From the NCBI RefSeq assembly GCF_024189295.1, contig NZ_JAIZEN010000010.1, positions 62,001-126,000 on the forward strand: DNA of 64,000 nucleotides, read 5' to 3'. Below are positions 57,437 through 64,000 of this stretch, piece after piece; the first letter of the stretch is position 1, and each line of letters starts with the position of its first letter. A model generated the notes under the pieces. The model saw only the letters and a program-made list of their open reading frames with translations, was not told the origin of the DNA and made no database searches. A program made the translations under genes and the position numbers. This DNA comes from Halobacillus sp. A1. Lineage in GTDB: Bacteria > Bacillota > Bacilli > Bacillales > Halobacillaceae.

Positions 57437-58231
57437 ATGATTTTTGTACTTGATGTGGGAAACACAAATACAGTGCTGGGCGTATTCGACAACAATGAAT
57501 TGAACTATCAATGGCGAATTAAAACAGATCGATATAAAACAGAAGACGAGTATGGAATGCTGATCAAGTCCTTGTTCGAGCATGAGGGTTTATTTTTTCA
57601 AGATATAGACGGAGTCATTATTTCTTCTGTTGTACCTCCTATCATGTTTTCTCTTGAGCGGATGTCCCGTTACTATTTTAAGAAATCTCCGATGATTATC
57701 GGTGAGCATAAAGTTGATGCCGGGCTGGCTATGAAATATCCTCATCCCAATGAGATTGGTGCTGACCGGATTGTAAACGCCGTAGGGGCAATTGAAGAAT
57801 ATGGTACACCCCTCGTCATCATAGATTTTGGTACAGCTACTACCTATTGCTATGTAAATGAAAACGGGGAGTATGTAGGAGGAGCGATTGCGCCCGGGAT
57901 CAATATTTCAATGGAAGCCTTATATGCTAAAGCAGCTAAGCTCCCGAAGATCGAAATCAAGAACCCGGATAATGTAATAGGCTCGTCCACGGTTGAAGCT
58001 ATGCAATCTGGTGTATATTATGGATATGTCGGTCAAGTCGATGAAGTGGTTCGGAGAATGAAAGAGAACTCGAGTTCAACTCCGACAGTCATTGCTACTG
58101 GAGGGTTATCTACACTGATTGCGGATGAGTCCAGAACAATTGATGTAGTGGATCCTTATTTAACGTTAAAAGGGTTGAACAAAATATATCAAAACAACAA
58201 AGATAATCAAGCATTCAAAGGAGAAGGATGA
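57437..58231 (+). CDS. coaX: Type III pantothenate kinase
   Basis: First step of coenzyme A synthesis. 264 residues of the ASKHA fold: [66 protein letters not shown] 57437 has AGGGGG 8 bases upstream and gives the correct start; an in-frame upstream ATG at 57416 adds seven residues. It is followed 3 bases later by hslO. Confidence 0.94.
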   Translation: MIFVLDVGNTNTVLGVFDNNELNYQWRIKTDRYKTEDEYGMLIKSLFEHEGLFFQDIDGVIISSVVPPIMFSLERMSRYYFKKSPMIIGEHKVDAGLAMKYPHPNEIGADRIVNAVGAIEEYGTPLVIIDFGTATTYCYVNENGEYVGGAIAPGINISMEALYAKAAKLPKIEIKNPDNVIGSSTVEAMQSGVYYGYVGQVDEVVRRMKENSSSTPTVIATGGLSTLIADESRTIDVVDPYLTLKGLNKIYQNNKDNQAFKGEG

Positions 58232-58234
58232 TTT

Positions 58235-59116
58235 ATGTCAGACTATTTAGTGCGTGCTATCGGGTATGAAGGTCAAGTTCGTGCCTATGCTATCCAATCA
58301 ACTGAAACTGTGGAAGAAGCTAGAAGAAGACAGGACTCCTGGGCTACCGCATCTGCAGCATTAGGTCGTACTCTTACGATCAGCACAATGATGGGTGCTA
58401 TGCTGAAAGGAGAAGATAAACTTACGGTCAAAGTAGAAGGCGATGGACCTATCGGAGCGATCATCGCTGATGCGAACCCTAAAGGGCAGGTGCGGGGCTA
58501 CTTGAAAAATCCTCATGTCGATTTTGATCTGAACGACAAAGGAAAATTGGATGTAGCTCAAGCGGTAGGGACAAGCGGAACTCTCAGCATTGTAAAGGAT
58601 TTAGGGATGAGAGACCATTTTACAGGGCAAGTGCCGATTGTATCCGGTGAAATCAGCGAAGATTTCACGTACTATTTTGCAAATTCAGAGCAAGTGCCTT
58701 CTGCAGTAGGAGCAGGCGTGCTCGTAAATACAGACCATACCATTCTTGCAGCAGGCGGTTTCATTATTCAAATGATGCCTGGAGCTGATGATGAAACGAC
58801 GAGCGCCATTGAAAAGCGATTAACGGAAATCCCGCCGATTTCCACAATGGTCCGTGACGGTAAATCACCTGAAGAGATATTGGAAGCTCTTGTCGGCAAA
58901 GATCAACTGAAAATTCTTGATACTATGCCTGTAGAGTTCAATTGTCATTGTTCAAGAGAGCGAGTGGAAATGGCAATTTCAAGCCTCGGAGACGAAGAAA
59001 TACAACGAATGATTGAAGAAGATCAAGGCGCAGAGGCGAAATGTCATTTCTGCAACGAAGCCTATAACTTTGATGAAAAAGATTTAAAAGAGCTGCAATC
59101 GAGCTCACAGCAATAA
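58235..59116 (+). CDS. hslO: Redox-regulated chaperone Hsp33
   Basis: Holds unfolded proteins under oxidative stress. 293 residues. The N-terminal fold includes [20 protein letters not shown]. The C-terminal zinc/disulfide switch has [11 protein letters not shown] and [12 protein letters not shown], four cysteines in CXC...CXXC arrangement. AAGGAGAAGG is ahead of the ATG. Pairs with coaX as in B. subtilis. Confidence 0.96.
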   Translation: MSDYLVRAIGYEGQVRAYAIQSTETVEEARRRQDSWATASAALGRTLTISTMMGAMLKGEDKLTVKVEGDGPIGAIIADANPKGQVRGYLKNPHVDFDLNDKGKLDVAQAVGTSGTLSIVKDLGMRDHFTGQVPIVSGEISEDFTYYFANSEQVPSAVGAGVLVNTDHTILAAGGFIIQMMPGADDETTSAIEKRLTEIPPISTMVRDGKSPEEILEALVGKDQLKILDTMPVEFNCHCSRERVEMAISSLGDEEIQRMIEEDQGAEAKCHFCNEAYNFDEKDLKELQSSSQQ

Positions 59117-59131
59117 AATAACCCATTCTCC

Positions 59132-59172
59132 GAAGAGCGAATCCAGTCCCCACTTGTTTCGCTCTTCTTTTG
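59132..59172 (+). terminator. Terminator of coaX-hslO
   Basis: GAAGAGCGAA (59132-59141) pairs with TTCGCTCTTC (59158-59167), then TTTTG. Confidence 0.8.
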
Positions 59173-59203
59173 TCGGGGAAACGTTTTAAATAGAAAGAAT
59201 CGT

Positions 59204-59232
59204 TTGACAATATTGTCCTGATTGCGTACATT
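59204..59232 (+). promoter_or_regulatory. SigA promoter of cysK
   Basis: TTGACA (59204-59209), 17-base spacer, TACATT (59227-59232). Confidence 0.7.
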
Positions 59233-59272
59233 AGAGTTAAATCCTATAAAAATACTTGGTTTTAGGAGTGAA

Positions 59273-60202
59273 ATGATGAGAATAGCTAATAATGTAAGTG
59301 AATTAGTAGGGCAGACCCCTATGGTGAAACTGAACAGAAGCGCAGATGAAAACAGTGCGGACATTTATTTGAAATTGGAATTTATGAACCCGGGAAGCTC
59401 TGTTAAAGACCGTATCGCTTTATCTATGATTGAAGCTGCCGAAGAATCTGGTGACTTGAAAGATGGAGATACGATCGTTGAGCCGACAAGTGGGAATACA
59501 GGAATTGGTCTTGCTATGATCGCTGCTTCTAAGGGTTATCGTACAGTGCTTGTCATGCCGGATACGATGAGCCAGGAGCGCCGGAACTTACTCCGTGCTT
59601 ATGGAGCAGAGCTTGTACTAACGCCAGGTGCGGATGGTATGAAGGGTGCAATCAAAAAAGCTTCAGAGCTGCAAACGCAGCATGGTTACTATATGCCTCA
59701 GCAGTTCAATAATCAGGCGAACGTGGCTGTTCACGAAAAAACGACAGGTCCTGAAATCGTTGAACAAATGGGCGATCAGCTGGATGCTTTTGTATCAGGA
59801 ATCGGTACAGGTGGAACCATTACCGGAGCCGGTAAAGTTCTAAAAGAAAAGTATCCAGAAATTAAAATTTACGCTGTGGAACCGGACGCTTCCCCGGTCC
59901 TATCCGGCGGAGATCCTGGTCCTCATAAAATCCAGGGCATCGGTGCTGGATTCGTACCGGGAATTCTGAATACAGAAATTTATGATGCAGTTGAGCAGGT
60001 GTCTACAGAAGAAGCCTACGCGGCTGCTCGCGAGGCTGCAAGAAAAGACGGAATTCTTGGAGGCGTTTCTTCAGGTGCTGCCATCCACGCTGCTAAAAAG
60101 ATAGCTAAGGAATTAGGAAAAGGTAAAAAAGTGGTAGCGATCATTCCTAGTAATGGAGAAAGATACTTGTCGACACCTCTTTACCAATTCGAAGAAGAAT
60201 AA
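59273..60202 (+). CDS. cysK: Cysteine synthase A (O-acetylserine sulfhydrylase)
   Basis: Makes cysteine from O-acetylserine and sulfide, PLP-dependent. 309 residues. [12 protein letters not shown] carries the PLP lysine, [13 protein letters not shown] the substrate loop, [12 protein letters not shown] the phosphate loop, and [12 protein letters not shown] is typical. The close relative mccA is 50 kb away with TAGNTG at the same place, so the two differ in role. ATG 59273 or 59276, TTAGGAG upstream. Confidence 0.96.
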   Translation: MMRIANNVSELVGQTPMVKLNRSADENSADIYLKLEFMNPGSSVKDRIALSMIEAAEESGDLKDGDTIVEPTSGNTGIGLAMIAASKGYRTVLVMPDTMSQERRNLLRAYGAELVLTPGADGMKGAIKKASELQTQHGYYMPQQFNNQANVAVHEKTTGPEIVEQMGDQLDAFVSGIGTGGTITGAGKVLKEKYPEIKIYAVEPDASPVLSGGDPGPHKIQGIGAGFVPGILNTEIYDAVEQVSTEEAYAAAREAARKDGILGGVSSGAAIHAAKKIAKELGKGKKVVAIIPSNGERYLSTPLYQFEEE

Positions 60203-60212
60203 TGAGATAAAG

Positions 60213-60248
60213 AAAAGCTGTGCTCTTATAAGGGCACAGCTTTTTTGT
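60213..60248 (+). terminator. Terminator of cysK
   Basis: AAAGCTGTGCTCTT-ATA-AGGGCACAGCTTTTTTG. Confidence 0.9.
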
Positions 60249-60308
60249 TTTTTAAAGGGAGGATGGTGTAAAATAAGGAAATAATCATTGAGCGAAAAGA
60301 GGATTTTT

Positions 60309-61133
60309 ATGTGTTTTAAACTAGTGACTCAAAGTAAAACGTATAGATTGGAAGAAGAAAGTATAGTGATGGGAATTTTAAATATCACTCCGGATTCTTT
60401 TTCAGATGGAGGAAGGTTTACACATGTGGAGGCGGCAATTGAGCAGGCTGTGCAAATGGAAAAGGATGGGGCGCATATTATTGATATCGGCGGAGAATCT
60501 ACCCGACCTGGTCATAAGCCCGTTTCTGCAAAAGAGGAACTGGGTAGAGTCCTGCCTGTCATTGATGCCCTCAAAGAACGAATTTCAATCCCTATTTCCA
60601 TTGATACGTTCAAGTCGGATGTGGCAGAAAAGGCAATTGAAACCGGGGCAGAGATCATCAATGATGTATGGGGAGCAAAAGCCGACCCTGAAATCGCAAA
60701 AGTGGCCGCACGTCATAATGTTCCGATTATCTTAATGCATAATCGGAATAATAAAGATTACAACTCGTTGATTGCAGATATGAAACAGGATTTGCGCGAA
60801 AGCATTGAGATCGCTAAGCAAGCAGGAGTCCAGGATGAGCATATTATCCTTGATCCTGGGGTAGGATTTGCAAAAAATGCAGATGATAATTTACTTGTAA
60901 TGAGAGAACTCGATCAGTTTCAAGAGTTAGGATATCCCTTATTATTAGGCACGTCACGGAAGTCTTTTATAGGGAAAGTTCTTGATTTGCCTGTAGAGGA
61001 GCGAATGGAAGGTACAGGAGCAACAGTTTGTCTAGGTATAGCGAAAGGTGTCCAAATCGTAAGGGTGCACGATGTTAAAGCGATCACCCGTATGACTAAA
61101 ATGATGGATGCCATGATAGGGAGGACAAAATAA
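60309..61133 (+). CDS. folP: Dihydropteroate synthase
   Basis: Joins p-aminobenzoate and the pterin pyrophosphate in folate synthesis; the sulfonamide target. 274 residues. VMGILNITPDSFSDGGRF, IIDIGGESTRPG, SIDTFKSDVAEKAI and LLLGTSRKSFIGKVL are the signature blocks. ATG 60309 has AGAGGA upstream. In B. subtilis pabB, pabA and pabC come between cysK and folP; here they are absent. Confidence 0.96.
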   Translation: MCFKLVTQSKTYRLEEESIVMGILNITPDSFSDGGRFTHVEAAIEQAVQMEKDGAHIIDIGGESTRPGHKPVSAKEELGRVLPVIDALKERISIPISIDTFKSDVAEKAIETGAEIINDVWGAKADPEIAKVAARHNVPIILMHNRNNKDYNSLIADMKQDLRESIEIAKQAGVQDEHIILDPGVGFAKNADDNLLVMRELDQFQELGYPLLLGTSRKSFIGKVLDLPVEERMEGTGATVCLGIAKGVQIVRVHDVKAITRMTKMMDAMIGRTK

Positions 61134-61502
61134 ATGGATCAAATCAACTTAAATGGAATGGAATTTTGGGGATATCACGGACTTTTTCCTGAGGAAAATA
61201 AATTAGGGCAGAGATTTTATGTGGATCTGGAGTTGGAACTTGATTTAAAACCAGCAGGTGGATCAGACGATATGGACGAGTCGATCAATTATGGGGATGT
61301 TTACGAAGCGGCTAAATCTATAGTTGAAGGCGAGCCGAAGAATTTAGTTGAAGCGGTAGCTGAGAATCTGGCTGGCGAGCTGCTTCAGCAATTTCATTTA
61401 TTAGATGCTTGTCGTGTAAAAGTAACTAAGCCTGACCCTCCGATTCCCGGACATTACAAATCAGTGGCTATCGATATATACAGGAGTCGAAAAGATGACT
61501 AA
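61134..61502 (+). CDS. folB: Dihydroneopterin aldolase
   Basis: 122 residues. GMEFWGYHGLFPEENKLGQ and YVDLELELDL, INYGDVYEAA, VEAVAENLAGELL and VTKPDPPIPGHYKSVAI match the family. It starts immediately after folP (no gap) and overlaps folK by 8 bases. Confidence 0.95.
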   Translation: MDQINLNGMEFWGYHGLFPEENKLGQRFYVDLELELDLKPAGGSDDMDESINYGDVYEAAKSIVEGEPKNLVEAVAENLAGELLQQFHLLDACRVKVTKPDPPIPGHYKSVAIDIYRSRKDD

Positions 61503-61992
61503 GGTCTATATTGCATTAGGATCAAATTTAGATGAACGTCACCAGTACTTAGCCGACGCTATTGAAGAATTGAAGCAGCACAAAGAAATTATAATCACCC
61601 TACAATCAGAAATCTATGAGACCGCCCCTGTTGGGTATACTGATCAAAATGACTTTTTAAATATGGTAGTTGAGGCAGAAACGGAGCTCAGTCCTCTGGA
61701 CCTGCTTGATTACTGTCAGGGGATTGAACGGGAATTAGGGAGAAAACGAGTGGTTAAATGGGGGCCTAGAACAATAGACCTTGACATTTTACTCTATAAT
61801 CAAGAAAATATTAAAGATGAACGTTTATCAATTCCGCATCCTCATATGCATGAAAGAGCATTTGTGATGGTGCCTTTAGCAGAATTGAATCCCGCTGTCC
61901 ATATTACATCGGTCAATCAACAGGCACAGGAAATTGTGGCCCGAATGCCGAAGGATGAATTGAAAAAGGTTCGGATTTGGAAGCGAGACTGA
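61495..61992 (+). CDS. folK: 6-hydroxymethyl-7,8-dihydropterin pyrophosphokinase
   Basis: 165 residues. VYIALGSNLDERHQYLADAI, IYETAPVGYTDQNDFLNMV and VVKWGPRTIDLDILLYN (the catalytic aspartates) are the HPPK signature. Last gene of folP-folB-folK. In B. subtilis yazB and dusB follow; here a dusB remnant begins 70 bases later. Confidence 0.95.
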   Translation: MTKVYIALGSNLDERHQYLADAIEELKQHKEIIITLQSEIYETAPVGYTDQNDFLNMVVEAETELSPLDLLDYCQGIERELGRKRVVKWGPRTIDLDILLYNQENIKDERLSIPHPHMHERAFVMVPLAELNPAVHITSVNQQAQEIVARMPKDELKKVRIWKRD

Positions 61993-62061
61993 CAGCAATC
62001 ATTTTTATCAAGTAAATTCAGAACATAGATTGGGATTAAATCTTATTTAATGGATTGCACC

Positions 62062-62356
62062 ATGTTTCAAATAGAGGAAATCGAAATTCTAAACAGGTCG
62101 TATTGGCTCAGGTGGCCGGCGCTTGTAATTTAACTTTTGCCTAACGGTTAAAGAATTTGGGTGCCGAAGTGGTCAGTGATAAGGGGATTGAGTAGCGATC
62201 ATAGAGATGCGTAAGCACACATTATGGTATGTAAAAGGTCTAAAAGGCAACGGCCTTCTATGTAATCGTATCAACGCAGTGGAAACTAGTGAAAAAATGT
62301 TTGGAATTCTTTATGAATTCGCTGACTATGTAGAAGAGAGTATAAAGGTATCATAA
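62062..62356 (+). pseudogene. dusB: dusB remnant (tRNA-dihydrouridine synthase), frameshifted and internally deleted
   Basis: From ATG 62062 the sequence reads MFQIEEIEILNR, a base is lost, then VLAQVAGACNLTF, another shift, LTVKEFG, then AEVVSDKGIE and a stop. These match the first 45 or so residues of DusB (VVLAPMAGVCNSAFRLTVKE, EMVSDKGI). It jumps at once to IEMRKHTLWYVKGLKGNG... FADYVEESIKVS, the last 50 residues. About 230 codons of a roughly 330-codon gene are missing. It occupies the place of dusB between folK and lysS in B. subtilis. The gene cannot make an enzyme. Confidence 0.8.
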
Positions 62357-63976
<1,620 letters not shown>

Positions 63977-64000
63977 TGAAAAGCTCAAACTCCCTTCCTA

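Overview
The window is a low-to-moderate G+C, endospore-forming Firmicute chromosome. Gene content and order from about 19.7 kb onward follow the origin-proximal cluster known from Bacillus subtilis (yabB/trmN6 to lysS). The spore genes (spoVG, spoVT, spoIIE, sspF, yabG, yabP, yabQ, fin), the acidic tails on FtsH and Ctc, and a family of GC-rich intergenic repeats suggest a halotolerant Bacillaceae such as Halobacillus or a close relative. That genus name is an inference; the family is secure.

Left part (1-19.7 kb), not in the B. subtilis order. It opens with the 3' part of argG and a complete argH. A SAM (S-box) riboswitch with its terminator then stands in front of a thiolase gene. A SigB-type promoter precedes a small protein, followed by a LysM/M14 peptidase on the minus strand, repeats and a DEAD-box helicase. 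The sulfur operon yrrT-luxS-mccA-mccB has its own promoter and a palindromic operator. After it come a YteA-like protein, a Lin0512 protein, two GNAT acetyltransferases, a DUF3298-type secreted protein, a sortase D plus surface-protein pair, an amidohydrolase, and an IS3 element sitting inside a copy of the intergenic repeat.

Right part (19.7-64 kb), the conserved cluster: trmN6-yazA-rsmI, abrB (minus), metS, tatD, yabE, rnmV-rsmA, yabG, veg, sspF, ispE, purR, spoVG, glmU-prs, ctc, pth, fin, mfd, spoVT, yabM-mazG-rqcP, yabP-yabQ, divIC, yabR, a ynfA-like gene, two minus-strand tRNAs (Glu, Met), spoIIE, yabS-yabT, tilS-hpt, ftsH, coaX-hslO, cysK, folP-folB-folK, a decayed dusB, and lysS. Relative to B. 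subtilis, yabJ, the pab genes and yazB are missing from their usual places, and dusB survives only as a rearranged remnant.

How it works together: translation and RNA maintenance (metS, lysS, tilS, rsmA, rsmI, trmN6, pth, rnmV, ctc, rqcP), precursor supply (prs, glmU, ispE, hpt, coaX, folP/B/K, cysK) and sporulation genes are interleaved. Promoter-like sequences match the expected compartments: SigH at spoVG, Spo0A sites at abrB and spoIIE, SigF at fin, SigG at sspF and spoVT, SigK at yabG, SigB at ctc. The least explained items are a structured leader with two mutually exclusive pairings in front of a GNAT gene (14.96-15.12 kb), a duplicated covarying hairpin between the two tRNAs (48.2-48.4 kb), a 20-codon ORF with its own promoter (12.6-12.7 kb), and the repeat family with its IS3 insertion at the synteny break.
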